In this document: piece by piece, positions 8,832 to 18,051 of the stretch | Position numbering within the stretch: position 1 is the stretch's first letter | Layout: every line of letters begins with the position of its first letter | NCBI RefSeq assembly: GCF_003362725.1 | Contig: NZ_QKTV01000001.1 | Coordinates: 496,001 to 560,000, forward strand | DNA from: Winogradskyella aurantiaca | Lineage (GTDB): Bacteria; Bacteroidota; Bacteroidia; Flavobacteriales; Flavobacteriaceae | Direction of reading: 5' to 3' | DNA: 64,000 bases | Program-made: the position numbers and the translations under genes | Notes under the pieces: model-generated | The model's input: the letters and a program-made list of their open reading frames with translations, nothing else | Databases searched by the model: none | What the model was told of the DNA's origin: nothing

Positions 8832-9719
8832 TTATTTAAGTTCAAAAGTTGATGAATTGAGTAATCGATCATCATTAAAGACATTGACATAATACAAGCC
8901 TTTTTCCAGAGGCTTATCGTTATTACTTGCCTTAATCATTGTGCAAATATCAATGGTTTTATTACTGTAATCCACAACTTCTTTCTTGCTGTATATAAGT
9001 ACAGTTTCACCAAATTTTATAGATCCTTGATCTGCTAATACATTATTCTCAGGTGTGAGTACCTGAATGTAAAGATCTTTATTTCCGGCGTCTACGAGTG
9101 GATTTTCAGCTAAGGTAATGCATATATCCAAAGCATCCGTTCGTCTTGCCTTTTCAGTAGGTTTCTTACTATTTTTTCTTCCGATTCTAAACGCTTCTGT
9201 TTCAACATTGGTGGCCGCAATTAAAGCAGCTTTTGTAATGGTCTCGTTCAAAGAATCCTTTTCAGATTCTAAATTTGAAATGGTTTGCTCCTTTCGACGA
9301 ATGGAATTGTATGCTAAACGACGCTCATTGATCAACTTTTCATTTTCAACATTGAGGGAGTCAATAGTAGCGAGTAAGACTTTGTTTTTTGTTTTAAGGG
9401 CCTTCAATTGGGTCTTGTATTTAGACACCACTTCCAAATTCCCATTTAAAATTTTCAAGGAATCTAAGGCTGTCCGAATTTCCTTTTTTGTTTTGGCCAA
9501 TTCGTCTGAAACTAAAACATAATCCTCAGAAATATCTTCATAATTCTGAAGCATTTCCGATAATTCAGACTCAATTAGTTCTTTTTCCTGAAGGATAAAT
9601 AATTCATGTGATTTAATAGACTCGTAATTGGAATAACTATAAACTCCAAGAGCTATTAATATGACGATCAATGAACTAATAATTAATCTGTAGTTAAATA
9701 TCTGAGGGTTAACTATCAT
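8832..9719 (-). CDS. Membrane-anchored coiled-coil protein
   Basis: About 295 residues from the ATG at 9719 (MIVNPQIFNYR). One N-terminal transmembrane helix (LIISSLIVILIALGVYSY) is followed by a long heptad coiled coil (about 30-175, ending in SNLESEKDSLNETITKAAL). The C-terminal globular part (about 195-295) is rich in strands (KDLYIQVLTPENNVLADQGSIKFGE) and may be a small beta sandwich. The frame extends to an ATG at 9773, but those 18 codons precede a poor signal anchor. It is divergent from comF and ends at the terminator 8776-8810. I do not recognise a function. Confidence 0.7.
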   Translation of the reverse strand: MIVNPQIFNYRLIISSLIVILIALGVYSYSNYESIKSHELFILQEKELIESELSEMLQNYEDISEDYVLVSDELAKTKKEIRTALDSLKILNGNLEVVSKYKTQLKALKTKNKVLLATIDSLNVENEKLINERRLAYNSIRRKEQTISNLESEKDSLNETITKAALIAATNVETEAFRIGRKNSKKPTEKARRTDALDICITLAENPLVDAGNKDLYIQVLTPENNVLADQGSIKFGETVLIYSKKEVVDYSNKTIDICTMIKASNNDKPLEKGLYYVNVFNDDRLLNSSTFELK

Positions 9720-9789
9720 TATTAATTTCTTAATTTGTAGCGAAATTATGGCATTGTCAATCACTACTTCCATTTTAATCGATTAAGTG

Positions 9790-10467
9790 ATGATAAATTT
9801 GTTAAACTTGTTTTTTCCGAAGGTTTGTGAGGCTTGTAGCAGATACCTCTCAGATAATGAACAGGTTATTTGTTCCGTTTGTCGACATGACCTCCCTGTT
9901 ACCAATATCCATTATACAAAAAGTGATGCCGTTAAGCGGGTCTTATTTGGACGGGTTAAGTTAGAGGAGGCTACCTCTTTGTTTTATTTTTCCAAAGGAG
10001 GGTTAGTTCAAAAACTATTGCATAATCTAAAATATCGTGGGCATGAACATATAGGCCAGTGTTTAGGTGAATGGCTTGGTGAAGAACTTAAAGACTCTAT
10101 GAGTTTTCAGGATATTGACGTAGTAGTTCCAGTTCCTTTACATCCCAAAAAATTAAGAATACGAGGTTATAATCAAGTTGATAGATTTGGTAGGGCCATA
10201 GCCAGCGCTCTTGAGATACCGTTTCAAAGAGAATTACTTAAGAAGCGTTTTGCTACAAAAACTCAGGTTTTTAAAAATAGGATTGGACGTTATGACGATT
10301 CAAAGACTAAATTCTATATCACTCATACTAATGAGTTCTCTAATCATCATATTCTAATAGTGGATGACATAATAACAACCGGATCTACCATAGAGAATTG
10401 TTCTCAAGTTTTACAGGACATTCCTGGAATTAAATTAAGTTTGGCTACTATGGCAATTGCAGAATAA
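9790..10467 (+). CDS. comF: ComF-family phosphoribosyltransferase-like protein
   Basis: About 225 residues. An N-terminal zinc-finger-like pair (CEACSRYL and CSVCRHDL) is followed by a type I phosphoribosyltransferase domain with VVVPVPLHPKKLRIRGYNQV and the PRPP loop ILIVDDIITTGST. In competent bacteria ComF assists uptake of transforming DNA; in other bacteria its role is uncertain, though recent work links the family to replication and repair. I see no other competence gene nearby. A GTG directly before the ATG at 9790 is an alternative start. Confidence 0.9.
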   Translation: MINLLNLFFPKVCEACSRYLSDNEQVICSVCRHDLPVTNIHYTKSDAVKRVLFGRVKLEEATSLFYFSKGGLVQKLLHNLKYRGHEHIGQCLGEWLGEELKDSMSFQDIDVVVPVPLHPKKLRIRGYNQVDRFGRAIASALEIPFQRELLKKRFATKTQVFKNRIGRYDDSKTKFYITHTNEFSNHHILIVDDIITTGSTIENCSQVLQDIPGIKLSLATMAIAE

Positions 10468-10503
10468 TTGTTTCATTAGTGAATATTTAAGTCGTTTCTT
10501 TAC

Positions 10504-12147
10504 ATGCATCAAAAAATAAAATTGAAAAAGTTACTTTTTATAATAGCAGCCGCATTGATTTTGTCTAATTGTGCAAACAGGGGGCGACCGGAAGGTGGCC
10601 CTAAAGACTTTGATCCGCCGGTAATAGTTAGTTCATCCCCTGAAAACTATAGTACTAATTTCGATGCCACGGAAATAAAGATCACCTTTGATGAATTTAT
10701 AAAAGTCAAGGACTTACAAAAGCAGCTTATAATTTCACCTCCATTAAAGTACGATCCAGACATTACACCTCTGGGCACGGCTAGTAAGTTTATTAGAATT
10801 AGAATCAAGGATACCTTACCTCCAAATACAACATATGCATTTAATTTTGGCAACAGTATTGTGGATAATAATGAGGAAAATCCATTTCCATATTTTAGAT
10901 ATGTCTTTTCTACTGGGCAAACAATTGATTCTTTAAGTGTGCAGGGCGTTGTATTAGATGCGTTGGAGAGGAAAGCAGATGCCTATGTGTCAGTTATGCT
11001 TTATGAAGCTGATAGCACGTATTCAGATTCTATAGTTTACAAATCCAGACCGCGTTACATTACTAATACTCTAGACAGTATAAAAATATTTTCAATTGAT
11101 AATGTTAAGGCAGGCACCTATAAAATGGTAGCTATGAAAGATAATAACTCCAACTATCTTTTTGATCCGGAACGTGATAAGATTGGATTTGTAGAAGGGT
11201 TTATTGAGGTGCCAAAGGATACACTTTACCAAATCAAATTGTTTCAAGAAGAACTCCCCTTTGAAATGGAGAGACCGAAACAAATTGGTAGAACAAGAAT
11301 ACTATTTCCTTATAAAGGAGAATTGGAGCCTATGCAAATAGAGATGCTTTCTGATAGTCTGCCAGACGATTTTGAATATAGATTGGTAAAGGAGCCAGAT
11401 ACAGATTCTATTAACTATTGGTATAAGCCAGAATTTAAGAGAGACTCTACCTTGTTTAGGGTCGTGTCTCAAACGTTTCAAGATACCTTAAAACACCGAT
11501 TTAGAGTAATTGATAAGGATACGATGAATGTTAAGGCGCTAGTTTCGGGAAGGATTGATTTTGATGAGGTTTTTACCATAGAAAACGCAACACCATTTAA
11601 AAGTATTGATAAATCTTTAATTCAAATCATTGATAGAGATTCTGCGGAAGTTGATTTTGATGTTCGTTTGGATACTCTAATGAATCGTTATGAATTCCCT
11701 GTAAAACTTAAGGAGAGCGAAGGTTATGCAGTCCTTATGTTACCAGGTGCAATTGAGGATTTTTATGGTAATAAAAGTGATACGTTAAGGTTTTCATTTG
11801 CTACTAAAGCTAAATCTGATTTTGGCAATATGCGTGTGATAGTACATAATGGTCAGGTGCCAATGATTGTGGAGCTTGTTAATGAAGCCGGGGATGTAAA
11901 ATACCGGAGGTTCGCAAAAATATCATCGATTGTAGATTTTACAGATATTATCCCTGGTAACTACTATATCCGTGCAATTTTTGATAGTAACAACAATAGC
12001 AAGTGGGATTCGGGGAACTTCTTAACCAAGCAACAACCCGAGAGAATTTCTTATGATAGCAAGATGCAGGAGGTAAAGGCCAATTTCGAATATGTTACTG
12101 ACTTTTATTTATTAGATGAAACCAATCCCGATCCCCCAGAAAATTAA
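10504..12147 (+). CDS. Ig-like domain lipoprotein (Big_5/SbsA type)
   Basis: A 547-residue lipoprotein with the signal FIIAAALILSNC (acylated Cys about residue 23). Residues about 38-135 form an SbsA/Big_5 Ig-like domain (DPPVIVSSSPENYSTNFDATEIKITFDEFI, given here as the family-defining opening, ending FNFGNSIVDNNE). Later segments have two Asp/Asn-rich loops, KDNNSNYLFDPERD and FDSNNNSKWDSG, typical of prealbumin-like repeats in surface lipoproteins. Its last 53 bases overlap the 3' end of the convergent nitrilase gene. It is 36 bases after comF. Function unknown; a cell-surface or periplasmic structural role is likely. Confidence 0.82.
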   Translation: MHQKIKLKKLLFIIAAALILSNCANRGRPEGGPKDFDPPVIVSSSPENYSTNFDATEIKITFDEFIKVKDLQKQLIISPPLKYDPDITPLGTASKFIRIRIKDTLPPNTTYAFNFGNSIVDNNEENPFPYFRYVFSTGQTIDSLSVQGVVLDALERKADAYVSVMLYEADSTYSDSIVYKSRPRYITNTLDSIKIFSIDNVKAGTYKMVAMKDNNSNYLFDPERDKIGFVEGFIEVPKDTLYQIKLFQEELPFEMERPKQIGRTRILFPYKGELEPMQIEMLSDSLPDDFEYRLVKEPDTDSINYWYKPEFKRDSTLFRVVSQTFQDTLKHRFRVIDKDTMNVKALVSGRIDFDEVFTIENATPFKSIDKSLIQIIDRDSAEVDFDVRLDTLMNRYEFPVKLKESEGYAVLMLPGAIEDFYGNKSDTLRFSFATKAKSDFGNMRVIVHNGQVPMIVELVNEAGDVKYRRFAKISSIVDFTDIIPGNYYIRAIFDSNNNSKWDSGNFLTKQQPERISYDSKMQEVKANFEYVTDFYLLDETNPDPPEN

Positions 12148-12886
12148 GTTTACTTCGGTACTTCGCGACACTATTTTTATTCAGTTCAGCATATTTTAAT
12201 CCAGATCCAACATCAGTTCTTAGGTCTTGTATATTGCCCAGGACGTCGTAAATATTGGAATGCCCTGGATATTCGTGACCGTTTCCATCAAATCCAACCC
12301 GGTTAACCCCAATACAGTAGCTCATATTTTCAATAGCTCTGGCCTTGAGTAAGGCATCCCATGCATTAATTCTTGGTTTAGGCCAATTGGCAACGTATAT
12401 GAGTAGGTCATAATCTTCCGTATTCCTTGCCCAGACTGGAAATCTAAGATCGTAACAAATCATGGGGCAAATCTTCCAACCTAAATACTCAAAGGTGACT
12501 TTCTTGGCCCCGGCTTTGTATGCCTCATGTTCACCGGCCAAAGTGAAGGTGTGTTTTTTATCATAATACCAGAGCTCTGCTTCTGGGGTTACAAACACAA
12601 AACGATTTACAAAATCACTTCCTTCCTTAATTACAAAGGAACCGCAAATGGCCGCTCGTTTAGTAATACTAAGTTCTTTTAGCCAAGGTATTGTTTCACC
12701 GTCCATAGTATCTGAAACTAGTTCTGGATTCATAGTAAAGCCGGAGGTGAACATTTCAGGTAAAATAAAAAGGTCTGATGCCGATACGTGGCTGAGGATT
12801 TTCTCTGCAAGCGCTTTTCGATTGCCTTCAGGGGACTCCCATATTAAGTCGGTTTCAACAAGGGTGACTACAAGATCATTTTTCAT
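12095..12886 (-). CDS. Nitrilase-family omega-amidase, YafV-like
   Basis: A 263-residue carbon-nitrogen hydrolase. The catalytic triad is visible: Glu in FILPEMFTSGF (about residue 43), Lys in YYDKKHTF, and Cys in ICPMICYDLRFPVWARN. This EMFTSGF/CYDLRFPVW pattern is that of the YafV/Nit2 branch, whose members hydrolyse alpha-ketoglutaramate to 2-oxoglutarate and ammonia. An aminotransferase of the glutamine-transaminase type lies 1.2 kb away on the same strand (14114-15271), which fits. The gene overlaps the 3' end of the Ig-like lipoprotein gene by 53 bp. Confidence 0.88.
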   Translation of the reverse strand: MKNDLVVTLVETDLIWESPEGNRKALAEKILSHVSASDLFILPEMFTSGFTMNPELVSDTMDGETIPWLKELSITKRAAICGSFVIKEGSDFVNRFVFVTPEAELWYYDKKHTFTLAGEHEAYKAGAKKVTFEYLGWKICPMICYDLRFPVWARNTEDYDLLIYVANWPKPRINAWDALLKARAIENMSYCIGVNRVGFDGNGHEYPGHSNIYDVLGNIQDLRTDVGSGLKYAELNKNSVAKYRSKLNFLGDRDWFHLINKSQ

Positions 12887-12959
12887 GGTTTAAAAATACA
12901 ATTTTCAACCTGTTATATTAATCCGTAATTTCAGCATTCTTAACCAATCAGATACTAAA

Positions 12960-14111
12960 ATGCAAAGGATTGTTTTCGTGTTGTCATTTGTTTTCGCAAC
13001 CCTAAATGTATGCTACAGTCAAATCACCTATTTTCCGGAGCGTCATGCAGAATGGGAGACCCGATCTTCAGAAGAGCTCTCCTTTAATGATGAGGCCATA
13101 AAGGAGGTCGTAGCCTTTGCTGAGGCTAATGAATACTCTGGATCCAGAGACCTAAGAATTGCCATTTTAAAAGGTTTTGAAAGAGAACCGTTTCACGAAA
13201 TTCTTGGACCCACCAAAAAACGTGGAGGCCCAGCGGGAATCATATTAAAAGATGGTTATATGATCGCCTCCTGGGGTGATATTAATCGTGTAGATATGAC
13301 CTTTAGTGTAACCAAAAGTTTCTTATCAACTGTGGCCGGCCTGGCAGTAGATCAGAATTTAATTAAAAGTGAAATGGATTTTGCTAAAAGTTATGTTTGG
13401 GACGGGACTTATAGTGGTGAGCATAATTCACAAATTACCTGGCAACATTTACTCCAGCAAAATTCAGACTGGTCAGGCGAACTTTGGGGTGGGAAAGACT
13501 GGGCAGACCGGCCTCCAAGGGAAGGGGGGTTGGATGATTGGAGAAATCGAACATTGAATACGCCCGGAACAGTTATGGAGTATAACGATGTTCGTGTCAA
13601 TGTTTTGGCCTACTCCTTATTGCACGTATGGAGACAGCCCTTACCAAAAGTGCTTAAAGACCGTATTATGGACCCTATTGGGGCCTCCACTACTTGGCGG
13701 TGGTTTGGTTACAAGAATGCCTGGGCCACGATAGATGGTATTCAAATGAAGTCGGTTACTGGCGGTGGACATTCTGGTGGAGGGATTTTCATATCGGCTG
13801 AAGACATGGCGCGATTTGGTTTGTTATTTCTAAATAAAGGCCGTTGGAAAGAGCAACAACTAATTAGCGAAGACTGGATTGATCGTGCAATTGCACCATC
13901 GATTCCAAATTCAAGATATGGTTATATGTGGTGGCTTAATAAAGACTTGGACTCACAAATGGAGGGTGTTTCAAATGAGGTGTTTTATGCGGCTGGTTTT
14001 GGAGGCAATTTTATTATTGTTGATCCTAGTACCAATGTAGTGGCCGTTACACGTTGGCTTGAACCTAGTCAGTTAGAAGGATTTTTACAGCGTTTAAATA
14101 AAGCGTTCTAA
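12960..14111 (+). CDS. Secreted serine hydrolase, class C beta-lactamase fold
   Basis: A 383-residue protein with a signal peptide (MQRIVFVLSFVFATLNVCYSQ). The active-site SxxK motif is in FSVTKSFLS (about residue 118), the second motif is YND in VMEYNDVRVN, and a GGGHSGGG segment stands where the third motif (KTG/HxG) belongs. Members of this family include esterases, D-aminopeptidases and penicillin-binding-like enzymes; real antibiotic hydrolysis is not implied. It is a lone plus-strand gene between two minus-strand amino-acid genes, ending 2 bases from the convergent aminotransferase stop. Confidence 0.87.
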   Translation: MQRIVFVLSFVFATLNVCYSQITYFPERHAEWETRSSEELSFNDEAIKEVVAFAEANEYSGSRDLRIAILKGFEREPFHEILGPTKKRGGPAGIILKDGYMIASWGDINRVDMTFSVTKSFLSTVAGLAVDQNLIKSEMDFAKSYVWDGTYSGEHNSQITWQHLLQQNSDWSGELWGGKDWADRPPREGGLDDWRNRTLNTPGTVMEYNDVRVNVLAYSLLHVWRQPLPKVLKDRIMDPIGASTTWRWFGYKNAWATIDGIQMKSVTGGGHSGGGIFISAEDMARFGLLFLNKGRWKEQQLISEDWIDRAIAPSIPNSRYGYMWWLNKDLDSQMEGVSNEVFYAAGFGGNFIIVDPSTNVVAVTRWLEPSQLEGFLQRLNKAF

Positions 14112-14113
14112 CT

Positions 14114-15271
14114 TTAAATTGAATTAAGAATTTCAGCGGCTTTAACTAAAGTCTCCTCTGTTTTAGCAAAACAAAACCTCAAAACTTTATCATCTCTACC
14201 GCCCTCATTAAAAACCGATAAGGGAATAGATGCAATACCTTTTTCTCGGGTTAATCGTTTGGCAAAGTCGATGTCCCCTTCGTCTGTGATATCGCTAAAA
14301 TCGAGGACTTGAAAATAGGTTCCCTTGGATGGAATAAATTTAAACCCAGAATCGGCAATTAAACTCAAAAAGAGATCTCGCTTTCGTTGAAAGAAAGAAC
14401 TGAGGTTATCATAAGTTGAAGCATCCGCCATGTACTCAGCAATTCCTATTTGACTGGGATGGTGTACCGAAAATACATTGAACTGATGCACTTTTCTAAA
14501 TTCTGTCATTAGCACTTTTGGTGCACAGCAATAACCAATTTTCCAACCAGTATTATGGAAAGTTTTACCAAAAGAGGCCGTAATGAAGCTTCTGGCCTTT
14601 AGTTCAGGGTATTTGCAAACACTTTCATGTTGGAGATCATCAAAAATAATATGTTCATAAACCTCATCACTGAGCACAATGATATTGGTATCATGAGTCA
14701 ATCGTTCCAACGCACGTATATCTTCTTTAGTCCAAATTGTACCGCTTGGATTATGAGGGGTATTTATGATGATCATTCTGGTTCGGGAGGATAATTTAGA
14801 AGCTACTTCAAGCCAGTCTATGGAATACTCTGGTGCCGACAATTGAATAGGGACTGCTATACCTCCATTTACTTCAATGGCGGGCTGATAGCAATCATAA
14901 GCAGGCTTAAAAATCAATACTTCATCGCCCGATTTTACAAATGTCGAAATAACGGTGTAAATAGCCTGAGTTGCACCAGCCGTTACAGTGATTTCATCAT
15001 CAGGATGGTAGGTTGAATTATACAGGGATATAAATTTATTTGAAATAGCTACCCTAAGGTCCAAAGAGCCAGCCATTGGTGCGTATTGATTGTAGCCTTC
15101 ATTCATAGCCTTCTGTACTAATTTAGACAAGAGTGGGTCGCTAGTGTAATTGGGAAATCCTTGAGAAAGATTAATGGCATTGTATTCATTGGCCAGGCCA
15201 CTCATTTCAGTAAAAATAGTGGTGCCAATATCTGGAAGTTTAGAGCTCAATTTTATCATGAATTTTGCCAT
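14114..15271 (-). CDS. Methionine-type aminotransferase (YbdL/glutamine transaminase K-like)
   Basis: A 385-residue PLP-dependent fold-type I aminotransferase. Key segments: NLSQGFPNY near the N-terminus, TAGATQAIYTVI (phosphate-binding region), NTPHNPSGTIW, LSDEVYEHI, and ITASFGKTFHNTGWKIGY, which holds the Schiff-base Lys (about residue 235). The GWKIGY and QGFPNY wording matches the YbdL/MtnE/kynurenine aminotransferase branch, often using glutamine or methionine. Paired with the omega-amidase at 12095-12886 it could complete a glutamine transaminase/omega-amidase route. A second ATG four codons in (15259) is an alternative start. Confidence 0.9.
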   Translation of the reverse strand: MAKFMIKLSSKLPDIGTTIFTEMSGLANEYNAINLSQGFPNYTSDPLLSKLVQKAMNEGYNQYAPMAGSLDLRVAISNKFISLYNSTYHPDDEITVTAGATQAIYTVISTFVKSGDEVLIFKPAYDCYQPAIEVNGGIAVPIQLSAPEYSIDWLEVASKLSSRTRMIIINTPHNPSGTIWTKEDIRALERLTHDTNIIVLSDEVYEHIIFDDLQHESVCKYPELKARSFITASFGKTFHNTGWKIGYCCAPKVLMTEFRKVHQFNVFSVHHPSQIGIAEYMADASTYDNLSSFFQRKRDLFLSLIADSGFKFIPSKGTYFQVLDFSDITDEGDIDFAKRLTREKGIASIPLSVFNEGGRDDKVLRFCFAKTEETLVKAAEILNSI

Positions 15272-15332
15272 CTATGTTGCAGTATAAAAATAGCCTTTAT
15301 TATCTTTAAGCTCTAACTAAAAATTCAATTCC

Positions 15333-17420
15333 ATGCGATTAATTAAGCTTATTTGTTTTCTGTTTGTAGTTCAAGTTTACGCTCAGCAGGGTGGCATGTG
15401 GATCCCATCACTTCTAGAGGGAATGAACGAAGACGAAATGCAGAGTCTCGGAAGTAAACTAACTGCCAAAGATATTTATGATGTCAACAATTCGAGTTTA
15501 AAGGATGCTATAGGTCATTTTAATGGAGGATGCACTAGCGAAATCATTTCCTCTCAGGGCTTATTACTTACAAATCATCATTGTGGTTATGGTCAAATTC
15601 AGTCACACTCGTCACTGGAGAATGATTATATCAAGAACGGATTCTGGGCAATGAACTTAAACGAAGAGCTACCAAATGAAGGACTGTATGTGGAGTTTAT
15701 TGTAAGAATAGAGGATGTTACCACAGCCATGCTCAAGGGTATAACAGATGAAATGTCTGCACGTGAAAAGCAGTCACTGATTGATAAGAATAGAAATGGT
15801 GTTGAGAAAAAAATAAAAAAAGAGGATTGGCAAGGAATAAAAATACGTCCGTTTTATAAGGGAAACCAATATTATCTGTTTGTTACAGAAAGGTTTGAGG
15901 ATATTAGATTGGTAGGTGCTCCTCCAGCCAGTATTGGTAAGTTTGGAAGCGATACTGACAATTGGGTATGGCCAAGGCATACTGGTGATTTCTCGCTATT
16001 TAGAATTTATGCGGACAAGAACAACAGGCCCGCAAGTTACAGTGAAGATAATGTACCGTATAAACCAAAACATTACTTACCGGTTTCGTTAGATGGTATT
16101 GAAGAAGGGGATTTCACGATGGTGTTTGGGTTTCCAGGAAGAACCAACGAGTACCTCCCTGCAGTTGCGGTTGAGCAGATTACCCAAAAGGTGAATCCAT
16201 CTAATATTGCCATTAGAGAAGCGGCACTTGAAGTAATTGATGCCAATATGCAAACGGATGATCTGGTACGAATACAATATGCCTCTAAACAGGCCAGAAT
16301 AGCTAATGCCTGGAAAAAGTGGATTGGTGAAAATTTAGGCATCGAGAAGAGTGGTGCTATTCAGATAAAGCGTGACTTTGAAATGGAATTTACGAAAGCT
16401 CTTAAAGCGCAAAGATTAGAGTCTGAGTATGGTGCTATATTACCTGAATTTGAGAGGTTATATGCAGAATTTGAGCCTGTTAACGTCAAGCGTAATAGTT
16501 TTGTTCAGGTTTTTCTGGTGACTAATGAGCTTATGCAGATGATGCTGAGAGTGGCACAATTGGAAATGGCATCTAAAAATGGCCAAGCTGCCTTTAATAG
16601 AGCAAGAAATTCTACTATAAATCAGATAAAGCGAATTCACAAAAATTATTCTGTTAAAGTCGATCGTGGGGTTTATGAAAAGGTAATGCCTTTGTATACA
16701 GATAAGATAGATGTATCTATATATGAGACCACAGCCTTTGTGGATTTGGATAAGGCTCTGGCAGTTTTGGAAGGCGATATGGAAGATGTTATCACAAAAT
16801 TAAATAGTGATCCAGCCTATGTTTATGCGAAACCCATGATAATGGAGTTCTTCAATCAATACGAACCGGAATTTCAACGCATGAATACAGAGATCAATGG
16901 ACTGCAAACGACTTATATGAAGGCCTTAATGCAGGTCATGCCAGATCAGCGTTATTTCCCAGATGCCAATAGTACAATGAGAGTCACTTACGGAAAAGTT
17001 AACGGTTATGCACCACGAGATGCGGTGTATTACAATCCTGTCACCTATTTAGATGGAGTTATTGAAAAGTACCAACCTAGCGATTATGAATTTGATGTTC
17101 CTGAAAAACTGCGAGAGTTATATACTGCTAAAGACTATGGCGATTATGCAGATGCCAATGGCAAATTACCAATTTGTTTTCTTGGCACCAATCATACCAC
17201 TGGTGGAAATTCAGGAAGCCCAGCTCTTGATGCTGAAGGAAACTTAATAGGATTGAATTTCGATCGTGTTTGGGAAGGAACAATGAGTGATATTTATTAC
17301 GATCCTGAAATTTGCAGAAATATCATGGTAGATCTGCGTTATGTACTCTTTATTGTAGATAAATACGCTGGTGCTAAGCATCTAATTGACGAAATGGATT
17401 TGGTGCATCCTAAGCGGTAG
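15333..17420 (+). CDS. S46-family dipeptidyl-peptidase, DPP11-like specificity
   Basis: A 695-residue secreted serine peptidase that removes N-terminal dipeptides from oligopeptides in the periplasm, feeding amino-acid catabolism. The signal peptide is MRLIKLICFLFVVQVYAQ. The catalytic His lies in LLLTNHHCGYG (residues 82-83), the probable Asp in PRHTGDFSLFR (219), and Ser627 in GGNSGSP. Arg645, 18 residues after the Ser (FDRVWE), occupies the position of Arg673 in P. gingivalis DPP11, which selects Asp or Glu at P1; DPP7 has Gly there. It converges with the DUF1569 gene, 2 bases away. Confidence 0.93.
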   Translation: MRLIKLICFLFVVQVYAQQGGMWIPSLLEGMNEDEMQSLGSKLTAKDIYDVNNSSLKDAIGHFNGGCTSEIISSQGLLLTNHHCGYGQIQSHSSLENDYIKNGFWAMNLNEELPNEGLYVEFIVRIEDVTTAMLKGITDEMSAREKQSLIDKNRNGVEKKIKKEDWQGIKIRPFYKGNQYYLFVTERFEDIRLVGAPPASIGKFGSDTDNWVWPRHTGDFSLFRIYADKNNRPASYSEDNVPYKPKHYLPVSLDGIEEGDFTMVFGFPGRTNEYLPAVAVEQITQKVNPSNIAIREAALEVIDANMQTDDLVRIQYASKQARIANAWKKWIGENLGIEKSGAIQIKRDFEMEFTKALKAQRLESEYGAILPEFERLYAEFEPVNVKRNSFVQVFLVTNELMQMMLRVAQLEMASKNGQAAFNRARNSTINQIKRIHKNYSVKVDRGVYEKVMPLYTDKIDVSIYETTAFVDLDKALAVLEGDMEDVITKLNSDPAYVYAKPMIMEFFNQYEPEFQRMNTEINGLQTTYMKALMQVMPDQRYFPDANSTMRVTYGKVNGYAPRDAVYYNPVTYLDGVIEKYQPSDYEFDVPEKLRELYTAKDYGDYADANGKLPICFLGTNHTTGGNSGSPALDAEGNLIGLNFDRVWEGTMSDIYYDPEICRNIMVDLRYVLFIVDKYAGAKHLIDEMDLVHPKR

Positions 17421-17422
17421 CA

Positions 17423-17959
17423 TTATTTTAAAATATCCCGCACAATTTTCAAATGATGTTTGGTATGGACTTCTAAGAACCTTATGGTCTGTGCCTTGTC
17501 CATTTGTCCAAAGGCAAAGTGTGTAAAATTCGCTGAATTTGATAAGTCTTTCATTTTAGCAATATTCTTTCTGGCCTCTTGAACCTGGGCCTTAAGATCT
17601 TCTGTTAATATGATCTCTGGGGGTCTTACAACATCTGGTGATTTGGCCACCCCTCTTGGAATATAGCCCCCTGTTAGGGTAAAAACCCTTCCTGCATTGA
17701 AATTAGAGGAATAGGCTTCGGGGTTCGATGCTATCAGGGTGTCCGAAACGCGATTAATAACTTTTAAGGCGTGATCCAATTGCCAGGCAACATCGGACTG
17801 ACTGATTTTTGCCTTTCGACGATCGCGGTTAACAATGTTGGTTTCAATCTCATCAATGAGAGGCTTTAATATGTCGGGGTTCTTTGTGCTCATTTTGTAA
17901 TTTGAATAGATAAAAAGACCGGATATAATGATAATGAATATAATGAGTTTTCGCTTCAT
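17423..17959 (-). CDS. DUF1569 protein (DinB-like helical bundle)
   Basis: A 178-residue protein with an N-terminal membrane anchor or signal segment (LIIFIIIISGLFIYSNY). The rest matches DUF1569: WQLDHALKVINRV, a central region, HFAFGQMDKAQTIRFLEVHTKHHLKIVRDIL. The His residues (VAWQLDHA, NFTHFAFG, HTKHH) sit where DinB/YfiT-fold proteins bind a metal. The biochemical role is unknown. It ends 2 bases from the convergent S46 peptidase gene, with no terminator between, and lies just downstream of the ahcY terminator. Confidence 0.75.
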   Translation of the reverse strand: MKRKLIIFIIIISGLFIYSNYKMSTKNPDILKPLIDEIETNIVNRDRRKAKISQSDVAWQLDHALKVINRVSDTLIASNPEAYSSNFNAGRVFTLTGGYIPRGVAKSPDVVRPPEIILTEDLKAQVQEARKNIAKMKDLSNSANFTHFAFGQMDKAQTIRFLEVHTKHHLKIVRDILK

Positions 17960-18000
17960 AGGTCTTTAATAGCAGTAAGTTACATCTTTATTTGGGGTAT

Positions 18001-18030
18001 AAAAAAACCCAGACGAAGGCGTCTGGGTTT
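18001..18030 (-). terminator. Terminator after ahcY
   Basis: On the minus strand an 11-bp stem (18030-18020 with 18015-18005, loop of 4) is followed by seven T. It lies 21 bases past the ahcY stop. Confidence 0.88.
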
Positions 18031-18051
18031 CAAATAGTCGTATTAATTCTA

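Noticed and set aside
9118-9522. 134-codon plus-strand frame inside the coiled-coil gene
   Set aside because: It is the mirror of a long coiled coil, whose codon bias often leaves the opposite strand open.
12960-14111. Antibiotic-resistance beta-lactamase
   Set aside because: The fold and SxxK are shared, but the other motifs are atypical for class C enzymes and the family is mainly esterases and peptidases.
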